From NCBI RefSeq assembly GCF_000423565.1, contig NZ_AUIF01000029.1, positions 1-64,000 on the forward strand: a stretch of DNA of 64,000 nt. The letters are read 5' to 3'. Numbering within the stretch: the stretch's first letter is position 1; each line of letters starts with the position of its first letter. Both the position numbers and the translations under genes were made by a program. Shown in pieces: positions 44,132 to 52,851 of this stretch. This DNA is from Runella zeae DSM 19591. GTDB lineage: Bacteria > Bacteroidota > Bacteroidia > Cytophagales > Spirosomataceae. The notes below the pieces were generated by a model. It had not been told where the DNA came from, did not search any database, and saw only the letters and a program-made list of their open reading frames with translations.

Positions 44132-45871
44132 ATGAAAACCCAAGATAAAACCTTTCATATTGGTCTTTGTATGGCGGGGGCTATTTCGGCGGGAGCATAC
44201 ACCGCTGGCGTTATGGATTATTTGTTAGAAGCCCTCGACCGATGGGAAGAAGCCAAAAAATTTGACCTACCCGATATTCCCCAGCATACCGTAGTCATTG
44301 ATGTATTGGCAGGTACATCTGCTGGAGGAATGACCGCTCCCATTGCCCTGGCAGCGTTGTCTGACCAACGAACAGTGCATGTCAATGAAACAACGGGAGG
44401 CTATCAAAATTTTACGGCAGAAAATAAACTTTACGAAGCTTGGGTCAAACTCATTGCCGACGATATGCTGCGCATTATGCTTTCAGATACTGACTTTGCA
44501 GAACATGGTGCCACGTCGATTTTTAATTCGGATTTTATCGACCAAATAGCCCACAAGATTATCAATATCTCCTCGAAACACTATCAGCCACTCTCCGAAA
44601 AATCGTATATCGCTCCTGAACCAGAAGTATGTCTCACACTCAGTAATTTGACCGGAATGATAAGCAAAATTTTCTTTCAAGGAGCTGATAATGAAGCCAA
44701 AAACATTCCATTGAATTTTGTAAACAAAAATAAACTTTTAGAAAACGACAGTGCTTATATTTCTTACAACCACCGCGATTATGCCCTGTTTAGAATCACC
44801 GACAACGCTTACAAAAACGACGGACGCATTCCGGTAAGTTTTAAGAAAAACGCTTCCAATGCACCGCATCTCAAAACGCTGCGCGACTCAGCAATGGCTA
44901 CGGGGGCTTTTCCTATTGGCCTGCGTTGGCGTAAAGTGAGCCGGAAAGGCATTTTTCTTAATCAGAATCCGCTCATTGGCCCGCCCAACAAAAAGACCTT
45001 TGACGATGAAGCAATCATTGAAACTGTAAATACCGATGGCGGAATGCTTAATAATGAGCCTTTTGACGTCACAAAAAAACTCCTAACCGACCGTAATATC
45101 CACATTAATAGCAATCACCAAGATATGACAGGAACGGTATTGATGATAGATCCTTTTCCAAGTACAGAACGTAACAAAATCCTAACACCTAAAAATAAAC
45201 TTCTGCTCAGAGAAATCATTGGAGGGTTGTATGAAGCCCTCAGAATGCAGCCACTTTTCAAAGAAGAAGACCTCATAGCTGCCGAAGCAAACAATGATTT
45301 TAGCCGTTTTTTAATCGCGCCAGTAAGGTATATACAAGACGAAATACACGAAAAAATCGTAGGTGCCAAAGCAGTATCAAGCGGAGCTTTGGGAGGATTT
45401 AGTGGATTTTTAAGACTAAAATACCGAACCCATGATTTTCAATTGGGAAGGCTCAACTGCCAGCGATTTTTACAAAATCACTTTAAAATCCCTCACGATA
45501 CCCAAAACCCCTGTTTTGAAGGCGCTTATAGTCAAGCGGCTAAGAAAAACTTTCTTATTGAAGACGAATTTCTGCCCATCATTCCCGATATAGACCCCGC
45601 CACTGGCCAAAAACAAAAGCCCGAACCTTTTCCCGAATGGCCTGCCGATATAAGCGAAAACATTCAAGACCAAATTGATAGCTATGAAGGTATGCTTGCT
45701 GACCGTATTAAGCTTATTTGGGATGGTAATACCCCTGATAATATAGTCATCAACTTGCTTGAACTAGTAGGTATTAACTTTCTTGTAAAAACCACAAAAA
45801 TACTGATTTTCAAAGACTTACAAGACCATAGATTGATTTCTGATTGCCCTCCATCTGTAGATATAGCTTAG
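44132..45871 (+). CDS. Patatin-like phospholipase domain protein
   Basis: 579 residues. Patatin-like fold: glycine-rich oxyanion segment CMAGAISAGAYTAGVMDYLLEAL, nucleophile S63 in GTSAGG (61-66) and a catalytic aspartate in TDGGMLNNEPFD (about 310). It is longer than most bacterial patatins; the C-terminal 200 residues are unrelated to what I can name (SGALGGFSGFLRLKYRTHDFQLGR, and a long ISENIQDQIDSYEG). There is no signal peptide. It probably hydrolyses acyl lipids; whether it acts in the cytoplasm or is exported by another route cannot be seen. Single gene after the pnt terminator. Confidence 0.85.
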   Translation: MKTQDKTFHIGLCMAGAISAGAYTAGVMDYLLEALDRWEEAKKFDLPDIPQHTVVIDVLAGTSAGGMTAPIALAALSDQRTVHVNETTGGYQNFTAENKLYEAWVKLIADDMLRIMLSDTDFAEHGATSIFNSDFIDQIAHKIINISSKHYQPLSEKSYIAPEPEVCLTLSNLTGMISKIFFQGADNEAKNIPLNFVNKNKLLENDSAYISYNHRDYALFRITDNAYKNDGRIPVSFKKNASNAPHLKTLRDSAMATGAFPIGLRWRKVSRKGIFLNQNPLIGPPNKKTFDDEAIIETVNTDGGMLNNEPFDVTKKLLTDRNIHINSNHQDMTGTVLMIDPFPSTERNKILTPKNKLLLREIIGGLYEALRMQPLFKEEDLIAAEANNDFSRFLIAPVRYIQDEIHEKIVGAKAVSSGALGGFSGFLRLKYRTHDFQLGRLNCQRFLQNHFKIPHDTQNPCFEGAYSQAAKKNFLIEDEFLPIIPDIDPATGQKQKPEPFPEWPADISENIQDQIDSYEGMLADRIKLIWDGNTPDNIVINLLELVGINFLVKTTKILIFKDLQDHRLISDCPPSVDIA

Positions 45872-45897
45872 AAGAGTAAATTATTAATTTTTACAAA

Positions 45898-45932
45898 AAA
45901 CACCTCTACCATTAAACTTCACGCAGGTGTTT
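45898..45932 (+). terminator. Possible terminator of the patatin gene
   Basis: AAACACCT pairs with AGGTGTTT (45898-45905 with 45925-45932) around a 19-nt loop, 27 nt after the stop. Only a short T-run follows, so this is weaker than the others. Confidence 0.4.
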
Positions 45933-45978
45933 GTATCCAAGCCTTGACTCAATTTTCTATTAACGCTTAGATACAACC

Positions 45979-47025
45979 ATGAAAAAGTTATTGATTTACG
46001 CTCTCCTTATTTCCATTTTTTCTTGTAAAACAACGGATACTATCCAGCCCGACACCTACGATTTTTCGGCAGTCGATGCCCTGATTGAAAAAAGCGTAGA
46101 AGCTTATGAAAACAATGTGGTCGTGCTGGTTTCTAAAAATGGGAAACTCATTTATCAAAAAGGCATTAACCTCACTGCCACCGATAGCCGTCTGATAGCT
46201 TCTGCATCCAAATGGCTTTCGGGGGCAGTGATGATGTCGTTGGTAGATGATAAAAAAATAAGTCTGGATGATACAATCGGCAAGTTTTTACCCATTTTTA
46301 GTCGGTATGGTAAAGGACATATCAACATCCGACAGTTGTTTTCGCATACTGCCGGCTTTGCAGGCGACTCTCCCCAAAAGTATGAATACCGAACAGATCT
46401 TACTTTTGCCGAAGCCGTAGATTCTATCGCCGTCTATACACCGCTGATTCATGCTCCTGGTACTACTTTCAATTATGGAAGTGCAAGTATGCACATTGCC
46501 GGGCGCATCGCCGAAGTCGTAACGGGCAAATCGTGGCAGACACTATTCAATGAAAAAATCGCTACTCCTTGCGATATGAAAGCCACTTATATCCTTAGCA
46601 GTCTCAAAAACCCCCTCATCGCAGGTGGTGTTTGGACATCAGCAGGCGACTATCTCAAATTTTTAGAGATGATTGTCAACAAAGGCACTTACAATGGCAA
46701 GCGCGTGTTGAGCGAAAGCGCCGTCGAAGAAATGCTCAAAGACCAAACCCGAGGAGCGGTCATAGAAGGTACGCCTTATCCTTCCAATCTATATTCGCCT
46801 CATCCTACCTCCGTGGTGCGATACGGTATCGGCAATTGGCGCGACGTAGTGGATGCTTCTGGCAACGGCCTTGAAACAAGTAGTCCCGGACTTTTTGGAA
46901 CTCATCCTTGGCAGGATTCTAAAAACAAAGTCGCAGGAATTATTTTTACCAAAACCGAACCTCGCCAAAGCAATGCTACGAGTCTTCAAATCAGAGAATT
47001 GATACGCCAAGCCATAGAAAAATAA
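45979..47025 (+). CDS. Lipoprotein serine hydrolase, class C beta-lactamase family
   Basis: 348 residues. Lipoprotein signal with lipobox (SIFSC, Cys16). Beta-lactamase/transpeptidase-like fold: S75-A-S-K78 as the SxxK motif, a YxS-like second motif (FNYGSASM) and a region after 270 where the third motif would be (HPWQDSKNKVAGIIFTK, an HxW form). Such proteins are esterases, D-aminopeptidases or modify peptidoglycan; true resistance is not implied. Anchored in a membrane facing the periplasm. A NIPSNAP-family gene follows 80 nt downstream. Confidence 0.88.
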   Translation: MKKLLIYALLISIFSCKTTDTIQPDTYDFSAVDALIEKSVEAYENNVVVLVSKNGKLIYQKGINLTATDSRLIASASKWLSGAVMMSLVDDKKISLDDTIGKFLPIFSRYGKGHINIRQLFSHTAGFAGDSPQKYEYRTDLTFAEAVDSIAVYTPLIHAPGTTFNYGSASMHIAGRIAEVVTGKSWQTLFNEKIATPCDMKATYILSSLKNPLIAGGVWTSAGDYLKFLEMIVNKGTYNGKRVLSESAVEEMLKDQTRGAVIEGTPYPSNLYSPHPTSVVRYGIGNWRDVVDASGNGLETSSPGLFGTHPWQDSKNKVAGIIFTKTEPRQSNATSLQIRELIRQAIEK

Positions 47026-47105
47026 ACTTCATCTCATAGATTTTGGCATTGTGTAGGTAAAGACGGCCTAGTCCAAACTTTGGATTAAGATAACCTACAA
47101 TCATC

Positions 47106-47873
47106 ATGAAAAGAAGAAAGTTTATTGCTACATCCTCTCTTTTGGGACTGGGGGCTGCCTCGCCTGTGTTAGCTCATTCTCCTAAAAAAGAAAAAGAAAT
47201 CTATGAACTGCGCTCATTTGAGCTAAAAATGGGAGGAATGCCTCGTTTAGAAACCTATCTCCAAAACGCCCTCATTCCAGCGCTCAATCGCCTCGGGGTG
47301 AAGCAGGTAGGGGTTTTTAAAGAACTAGGAAAAGATGAACCTGCCAAACTTCACCTACTGTTGGTGCACTCTTCTCAGGAGAAATATTTTCAAATTCAAC
47401 AACAGCTCAAAACCGATACCGAATACCTCAAAGCCAGTGAAGCTTATCATCAAACCTTGCCCGACAAGGCTATTTATGACCGCATCAGTAGTTCTCTGAT
47501 GGTGGCATTTGACGGGATGCCTACCTTAGCTACTCCTCCCAAAGAGCCTCGTATTTTGGAATTACGGACGTACGAGGGCTTCAGCGAAGATGCTGTCAGA
47601 CGCAAAATCAAGATGTTTAATGAGGGAGAAATCGCGATTTTCAGCAAAGTTAAACTCAACATTGTGTTTTTTGGGGAAGTACTTATCGGACATCGTTTGC
47701 CTTGCCTTACCTATATGCTTACCTTCAAGGATATGGAAGAGCGCAACGCCAATTGGGCCAAGTTCAGCGCTGACCCTGACTGGAAACAACTCTCCCAAGC
47801 GCTCGAATACGCCAATACGGTATCGCGGATTGAACGTATTTTTCTAGAACCGACTTCATATTCGCAGATTTAG
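47106..47873 (+). CDS. NIPSNAP-family exported protein
   Basis: 255 residues with a Tat-like leader (MKRRKFIATSSLLGLGAASPVLAHS). Two ferredoxin-like NIPSNAP domains follow, starting at IYELRSFELKMGGMPRLETYLQ and ILELRTYEGFSEDAVRRKIKMF. NIPSNAP proteins occur widely in Bacteroidota with unknown activity. The twin-basic leader (KRRKF) suggests export of a folded protein. It has its own terminator and is preceded by the class C hydrolase. Confidence 0.88.
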   Translation: MKRRKFIATSSLLGLGAASPVLAHSPKKEKEIYELRSFELKMGGMPRLETYLQNALIPALNRLGVKQVGVFKELGKDEPAKLHLLLVHSSQEKYFQIQQQLKTDTEYLKASEAYHQTLPDKAIYDRISSSLMVAFDGMPTLATPPKEPRILELRTYEGFSEDAVRRKIKMFNEGEIAIFSKVKLNIVFFGEVLIGHRLPCLTYMLTFKDMEERNANWAKFSADPDWKQLSQALEYANTVSRIERIFLEPTSYSQI

Positions 47874-47890
47874 AGGGGGTGGTATATTTA

Positions 47891-47940
47891 AAAAGGTTGA
47901 TTGACTCTCGCTTAAAGTTTGAGCCAATCAACCTTTTAAT
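47891..47940 (+). terminator. Terminator after the NIPSNAP gene
   Basis: A perfect 13-bp stem AAAAGGTTGATTG/CAATCAACCTTTT (47891-47903 with 47925-47937) with a 21-nt loop, ending in TTTTAAT, about 20 nt after the stop codon. Confidence 0.8.
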
Positions 47941-48019
47941 CGCCTATTTACTTCATGGTTTTGCTCAGATTCCGTATTTTTGATGGGCAGGTAAGTGTAA
48001 CGGAAACTGAGCGGCAAAA

Positions 48020-49858
48020 ATGAAAAACTTCATCTTCTTTGTATTTTTTTATTTAAACACATTCTTTGTTTTTGCCCAAACTTACTATACCTACAAAGAT
48101 GCTCGCCCTATCGACAGCGAATGCTATCGCGTCACAGATGCGCGTCCCAGTCAATTTGGTGTAGTGTGGTACGAAGAAAAATTAAATCTCAATCAGTCTC
48201 TCAACCTAGAATTTATCATCAATTTTGGCGGCAACGACGCTGGCGCAGATGGCATGGCTTTTATTATGCAATCCCGTGGGAAAGATGTCATTGGAGGTTC
48301 GGGGATGGGACTCGGCTTTACTGGAATTTCACCTTCTTTAGGAGTCGAATTTGATACTTATAATAATGGTAGTAGCGTAGGCGACCTCCCCAGCGACCAT
48401 ATGGCGATTCTTCAAAATGGCTCCGTCAATCACCTTACTCCCAACAATCTACAAGGCCCTGTAACTGCTTCGGCCACTAGCAACAATATCGAAGACGGAA
48501 AAAATCATTTAGTAAACATTCGGTGGGATTCCCAAACACTTACGCTAGAAGTGTATTTTGATTGTCAACTACGTCTAAGACTCAAAAAAGACATTGTAGC
48601 TGATATTTTTAGCGGTAAACCCGAAGTGTGGTGGGGCATTTCAGGCTCTACGGGCGGTGCTTACAACATCCAAACCGTATGCCTGAAAAAAGAAGCCGTT
48701 CTTAAAAATGTATTCAAAGACATTTGTCCTAACCAAGAAGTACTCCTCACAGGTCGCACTTCTTCCGACGGAGCTTATCAGTGGACACCCACCACATCGC
48801 TTTCCGCTCCTAGCTCGCGTACCCCCATAGCACGTCCTACACAAACCACTACCTACACAGTCAGCTACCGCAGCGACTGTGGAATCACCGTCAAAGACAC
48901 GATTCGGGTAGAAGTAGTCCCTTTTCCCAAAGTGGATTTTGGTACTCCAAAAGAGGTCTGTCCTAAACGTACAGTGGATATCATACCCACTTTCACGCCA
49001 CAAGATACTGCCGTCAGATACCGATGGTCGACGGGTGCAACTATCCCCAAAATTACAGTCAATCAACCCGGACAATATGACCTCACGCTCTCTAAGGGTA
49101 ATTGTAACGTCAAAACCTCTACTGAAGTAATAGCAGGCAAGCCCCCTACCCTAGCCCCCAATCAACAATTATGTTTTACAGGATTGACTCTTGTGTTGGA
49201 AGCAGGTACTTCTGAGCCAAATCTACGCTATCTCTGGAACCCTGGCAATGAAACGACCCCAACCCTTTCGGTATCTCAGTCAGGTAAGTACGAAGTTTTG
49301 GTAAGTACTGAAGCAGGTTGCGAAGCTCTCCGCACCATAGAATTGACTCCTTCTCCTACCGTAAAACTAGGGCGAGATTCTACCCTTTGCGAAGGTGAAA
49401 GCCTCGTATTAAGTCCCCTTATTAGCAGCCCAAATCCTAGTGTGCCTTATACTTATGCTTGGTCGTCGGGTGCTACTACGCCTTCTATCATTGTGTCCAA
49501 AACGGGCACTTACACCGTGCGAATCACTCAAAACTCTTGCTCAGCTTCGGATTCGGTACAGGTCACGATACAACAATGTGACGTAAGAGTATTTGCTCCA
49601 GATGTATTTACTCCCAATGGCGACGGCATCAATGATACGTTTCAATTGTTTATCACTGGTGGAACACCCCATAAGCTCACCATTTACAATCGATTAGGTC
49701 TTGCGATTTACAACGAAGAAAGCTCCAAACCTCAATGGGACGGTTTCTTTAAAAATGCGCTATGTCCTCTTGATAGCTATACTTATATTTTTGAATATAA
49801 AAACCTAAAAACCAGCAACATACAGCAACATTACGGCTCTGTTATGCTTCAGCGATAG
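48020..49858 (+). CDS. Secreted L-type lectin-domain protein with type IX (type B) sorting signal
   Basis: 612 residues. Signal peptide (ends TFFVFAQ), then a legume/L-type lectin domain (about 25-235: DARPSQFGVVWYEEKLNL, GGNDAGADGMAFIMQ, LGVEFDTYNNG, WWGISGSTGG). Two or three Ig/PKD-like modules follow (about 235-520: CPNQEVLLTGRTSSDGAYQW, GRDSTLCEGESLVLSP). The C-terminus is a CHU_C/gliding-motility domain (FTPNGDGINDTFQLF, LTIYNRLGLAIY, PLDSYTYIFEY) that directs secretion through the type IX system. It binds sugar at the surface or in the medium (inferred). Single gene. Confidence 0.93.
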   Translation: MKNFIFFVFFYLNTFFVFAQTYYTYKDARPIDSECYRVTDARPSQFGVVWYEEKLNLNQSLNLEFIINFGGNDAGADGMAFIMQSRGKDVIGGSGMGLGFTGISPSLGVEFDTYNNGSSVGDLPSDHMAILQNGSVNHLTPNNLQGPVTASATSNNIEDGKNHLVNIRWDSQTLTLEVYFDCQLRLRLKKDIVADIFSGKPEVWWGISGSTGGAYNIQTVCLKKEAVLKNVFKDICPNQEVLLTGRTSSDGAYQWTPTTSLSAPSSRTPIARPTQTTTYTVSYRSDCGITVKDTIRVEVVPFPKVDFGTPKEVCPKRTVDIIPTFTPQDTAVRYRWSTGATIPKITVNQPGQYDLTLSKGNCNVKTSTEVIAGKPPTLAPNQQLCFTGLTLVLEAGTSEPNLRYLWNPGNETTPTLSVSQSGKYEVLVSTEAGCEALRTIELTPSPTVKLGRDSTLCEGESLVLSPLISSPNPSVPYTYAWSSGATTPSIIVSKTGTYTVRITQNSCSASDSVQVTIQQCDVRVFAPDVFTPNGDGINDTFQLFITGGTPHKLTIYNRLGLAIYNEESSKPQWDGFFKNALCPLDSYTYIFEYKNLKTSNIQQHYGSVMLQR

Positions 49859-49956
49859 TGTTGTTTAAGGTCAAATTTATCAAGTTTCTCAAAATAAATT
49901 GCAAGCATGAGCTAAACTTGAGTATGTTTATTTTTTAAAAACATGCTTCATCACTT

Positions 49957-50838
49957 ATGAAACACCTTGTATACTACTTGCTACTAGGAATGGGCTTCCC
50001 TTGTTTTGCCCAAAAACCTACTATCGATCAACTGCGCACAAGCATTGTATCCAAACTAGGCCAAATAGAAGGTGACTTTGCAGTTGCATTCAAAGACCTT
50101 CAAACCCAGCAAACGTTGTTTATTAACGAAAAAGAAAATTTTCATGCGGCAAGTACCATGAAAACGCCGGTGATGATGGAAGTTTTTAGACAAGCACAAG
50201 CTGGAAAATTCAATCTGAGTGATTCTATTTTGGTCAAAAATGAATTTAAAAGTATTGTGGATGGCAGTCCTTTTAAGCTCGACATCAGTGACGATAGCGC
50301 CGATGATATGTATAAAAAAATCGGTTCTAAAATGACCATTTATGACCTCACGTATCAGATGATGATTGTGAGTAGCAATTTGGCCACCAATATTCTGATT
50401 GACTTAGTAGATGCCAAGAAGGCAAACCAATTCATGCGTGAATTGGGAGCCAAAGATATAAATGTGCTGAGAGGCGTAGAAGATACCAAAGCCTTTGAAA
50501 AGGGCCTCAGCAACACCACAACGGCCTATGATTTGATGCTTATTTTTGAAAAAATAGCTCAAAAAAAAGTAGTATCGCCTACAGCATCCGATAAAATGAT
50601 TCAAATACTTTTGGACCAAAAATTCAACGAAATCATTCCTGCACAGCTTCCTTCCAACGTCCGAGTGGCGCACAAAACTGGCTCTATTACTGGTGTTAGG
50701 CATGATTCAGGGATTGTATATTTACCTAACGGTAAGGCATACGTGTTGGTTTTACTTTCCAAAAAACTAACCAATCCCGAAGCAGGCGTCAAAGCAATGG
50801 CTGAAGTATCCGAAATGATTTACAATTTTGTGAAATAA
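49957..50838 (+). CDS. Exported serine hydrolase, class A beta-lactamase family
   Basis: 293 residues with a signal peptide (ends FPCFAQ). The class A fold is clear: S66-T-M-K69 (SxxK), an SSN in place of SDN (IVSSNLATNILI), a Glu in EDTKAFEKGLSN where the omega-loop Glu is expected but with Ser instead of the usual Asn, and the third motif KTGS. Bacteroidota have many such proteins, some beta-lactamases and some of unknown role, so resistance cannot be claimed. It is followed 15 nt later by the VOC gene, with which it is probably co-transcribed. Confidence 0.85.
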   Translation: MKHLVYYLLLGMGFPCFAQKPTIDQLRTSIVSKLGQIEGDFAVAFKDLQTQQTLFINEKENFHAASTMKTPVMMEVFRQAQAGKFNLSDSILVKNEFKSIVDGSPFKLDISDDSADDMYKKIGSKMTIYDLTYQMMIVSSNLATNILIDLVDAKKANQFMRELGAKDINVLRGVEDTKAFEKGLSNTTTAYDLMLIFEKIAQKKVVSPTASDKMIQILLDQKFNEIIPAQLPSNVRVAHKTGSITGVRHDSGIVYLPNGKAYVLVLLSKKLTNPEAGVKAMAEVSEMIYNFVK

Positions 50839-50853
50839 ACTATTTTTTAATTT

Positions 50854-51243
50854 ATGCTCTCACTTCAGGGAATTCACCATGTAGCCATTATTTGTAGCGA
50901 TTATGCTCGTTCCAAACATTTTTATACCGAAATACTGGGATTGACCGTCATAGCAGAAGTGTATCGAGCTGAGCGTGATTCTTATAAATTGGATTTGGCG
51001 GTCAATGGTCTGTATCAAATTGAGCTTTTTTCGTTTCCCAATCCCCCTGCTCGTACTTCTCGCCCCGAAGCTGCGGGACTCCGACATTTAGCTTTTAAGG
51101 TAGCAGACATTCATCAAACCCATACTTTGCTTCGCAATGCAGGAGTGATCTGTGAAGAAATAAGACAAGATGAATTTACCCAAAAATCCTTCTTTTTTAT
51201 AGCTGACCCCGACGACCTCCCGATTGAGTTTTACGAAATTTGA
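50854..51243 (+). CDS. VOC-family metalloprotein (GloA2/YaeR-like)
   Basis: 129 residues of the vicinal-oxygen-chelate fold. Both halves carry their metal ligands: IHHVAIICSDY and QIELFSFP in the first, LRHLAFKV and IEFYEI in the second, matching the glyoxalase I-related YaeR/SMU1112c group. Full length. It is the second gene after the class A hydrolase (15 nt) and stands 34 nt before engB. The reaction is unknown; a lyase or bleomycin-binding type use is possible. Confidence 0.9.
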   Translation: MLSLQGIHHVAIICSDYARSKHFYTEILGLTVIAEVYRAERDSYKLDLAVNGLYQIELFSFPNPPARTSRPEAAGLRHLAFKVADIHQTHTLLRNAGVICEEIRQDEFTQKSFFFIADPDDLPIEFYEI

Positions 51244-51265
51244 CCTTTCTCGCGTAGATTATTCG

Positions 51266-51273
51266 TAATTTTG
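51266..51273 (+). promoter_or_regulatory. -7 box (TAATTTTG) of engB, 4 nt before the start codon
   Basis: An exact TAnnTTTG match ends four bases before the engB ATG (51278), the same spacing as at uup. A leaderless mRNA is the simple reading. Confidence 0.5.
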
Positions 51274-51277
51274 TGCT

Positions 51278-51877
51278 ATGAAAATCAAAACATCTGTCTT
51301 CGTCAAAAGCTCGTCCAACAATGAGCAATGTCCCGCCCCTGACCGCCCTGAATATGCTTTCATTGGGCGTTCGAATGTAGGCAAATCATCTTTGATTAAC
51401 TCGCTCACTCAGCGTCGCGATTTGGCCAAGACCTCCTCAAAGCCCGGTAAAACACAGGTAATCAACCATTTCAATATCAACAACGAATGGTATTTGGTAG
51501 ATTTACCCGGCTATGGCTACGCCAAAGTTTCGCAAGCCGACCGAAAAAAATGGAGCGAAATGATTGAAAATTATCTCTTCAAACGCGAAAGCCTAGTCTG
51601 TACTTTTGTATTGATAGATAGTCGTATTGAGCCTCAAAAAGTAGACCTTGAATTCATAGAAAAATTGGGTACTCAAGGCGTTCCATTTGCGTTGGTTTTT
51701 ACAAAAACTGATAAATTGACGGCAAATCAACTCAAAATCAATCTCGAAAATTATAAAAAAACCTTGCTAGAAACTTGGGTAGATTTACCCCAAATTTTTG
51801 TTACGTCATCAGTAGCTAATCAAGGCCGCGAAGAAATTCTCCAACAAATCAATGAGTGGAATCAATTACCAAAATGA
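51278..51877 (+). CDS. engB: Ribosome-biogenesis GTPase EngB (YsxC/YihA)
   Basis: 199 residues of the TRAFAC GTPase EngB: G1 GRSNVGKSS (30-38), G2 loop around KTSSKPGKTQ, G3 DLPGYGYAKVS, G4 FTKTDKLTAN and G5 VTSSVANQG. EngB joins late large-subunit assembly at the ribosome and is usually essential. The stop overlaps the next start in ATGA (51874-51877), so the sugar kinase downstream is translationally coupled. Confidence 0.95.
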   Translation: MKIKTSVFVKSSSNNEQCPAPDRPEYAFIGRSNVGKSSLINSLTQRRDLAKTSSKPGKTQVINHFNINNEWYLVDLPGYGYAKVSQADRKKWSEMIENYLFKRESLVCTFVLIDSRIEPQKVDLEFIEKLGTQGVPFALVFTKTDKLTANQLKINLENYKKTLLETWVDLPQIFVTSSVANQGREEILQQINEWNQLPK

Positions 51878-52809
51878 AAATAACTACCCTCACCATCAAT
51901 CCGGCCGTTGACAAAAGTACGTCTATCGACCGCCTCATTCCAGAGCAAAAACTCCGCTGTGACAATCCTCGTTTTGACGCTGGCGGTGGGGGTATCAATG
52001 TATCCAAAGGCTTGAGGAGATTGGGAAGCAATTCTTTAGCTATTTTTACGGCAGGCGGGCCTACAGGTCAGCACCTGGAAGAGCTACTCAAACAAGAGGA
52101 AATTGAGACCAAAGTAGTAACGACTCAGCAATGGACACGTGAAAATTTTATCGTAGCCGAAACTTCTACCAACGCCCAATATCGTTTTGGGATGCCAGGT
52201 GCTGCACTTTCAGAGTCCGAAAAACAAGCCTTTTTAGATACCTTAGCCCAATCGCAGGCCGACTACGTGGTGGCGAGTGGTAGTCTTCCTCCTGAAATGG
52301 AAGTAGATTTTTACGAAAAGGTAGCGGCGATTTCAAAAAAAATGAACGCCCGGCTAATTCTGGACACTTCTGGCGAGCCTTTGAAAGCGGCCTGCGACGA
52401 AGGGGTATTTTTGTTAAAACCCAATATCGGCGAACTAGAAGCTTTGGTGGGAGCCTCCAAACTGGAAATGGACGACGTAGATGATGCCGCCCGTATGCTC
52501 ATCGGCGATGGTAAGTGCGAGGTAGTGATTGTATCGATGGGACCTAAAGGTGCGATATTGGTTACCAAAGATTTAGTCGAACACGTACCCGCTCCGCCCG
52601 TTCAAAAGCGCAGTACGGTAGGAGCAGGTGATAGTATGGTAGCGGGCATGACGTGGGCACTTACCCAAGAGTTATCTTATTTGGAGATGCTTCAGTGGGG
52701 GGTCGCATGTGGATCTGCTGCCACTATGAACGAAGGTACTCAGCTCTTTTTACGCGCCGATGTCGACCGACTTCTAAGTTGGCTTCAAAAACTCAACAAG
52801 AAGAAATAA
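51874..52809 (+). CDS. PfkB-family sugar kinase (1-phosphofructokinase-like)
   Basis: 311 residues from the ATG at 51874 (MKITTLTINPAVD); the frame from 51856 adds six residues inside engB. PfkB/ribokinase fold: GGGGINVSKGLRRLG, substrate-side region FIVAETSTNAQYRF, and the catalytic GAGDSMVAGM near the end. It belongs to the hexose kinase group of 1-phosphofructokinase, tagatose-6-phosphate kinase and the E. coli Pfk-2 type. No PTS genes are adjacent, so a Pfk-2-like phosphofructokinase activity is more likely than fructose-1-phosphate kinase. The ATGA overlap couples it to engB. Confidence 0.9.
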   Translation: MKITTLTINPAVDKSTSIDRLIPEQKLRCDNPRFDAGGGGINVSKGLRRLGSNSLAIFTAGGPTGQHLEELLKQEEIETKVVTTQQWTRENFIVAETSTNAQYRFGMPGAALSESEKQAFLDTLAQSQADYVVASGSLPPEMEVDFYEKVAAISKKMNARLILDTSGEPLKAACDEGVFLLKPNIGELEALVGASKLEMDDVDDAARMLIGDGKCEVVIVSMGPKGAILVTKDLVEHVPAPPVQKRSTVGAGDSMVAGMTWALTQELSYLEMLQWGVACGSAATMNEGTQLFLRADVDRLLSWLQKLNKKK

Positions 52810-52851
52810 CTTATTTCTTGCTTTGATGTTGTATTTACAATCTCATCTCTA

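Noticed and set aside
49957-50838. Calling the class A hydrolase an antibiotic-resistance gene
   Set aside because: The omega-loop Asn and the SDN motif are altered and family members have other roles; resistance cannot be claimed from sequence.
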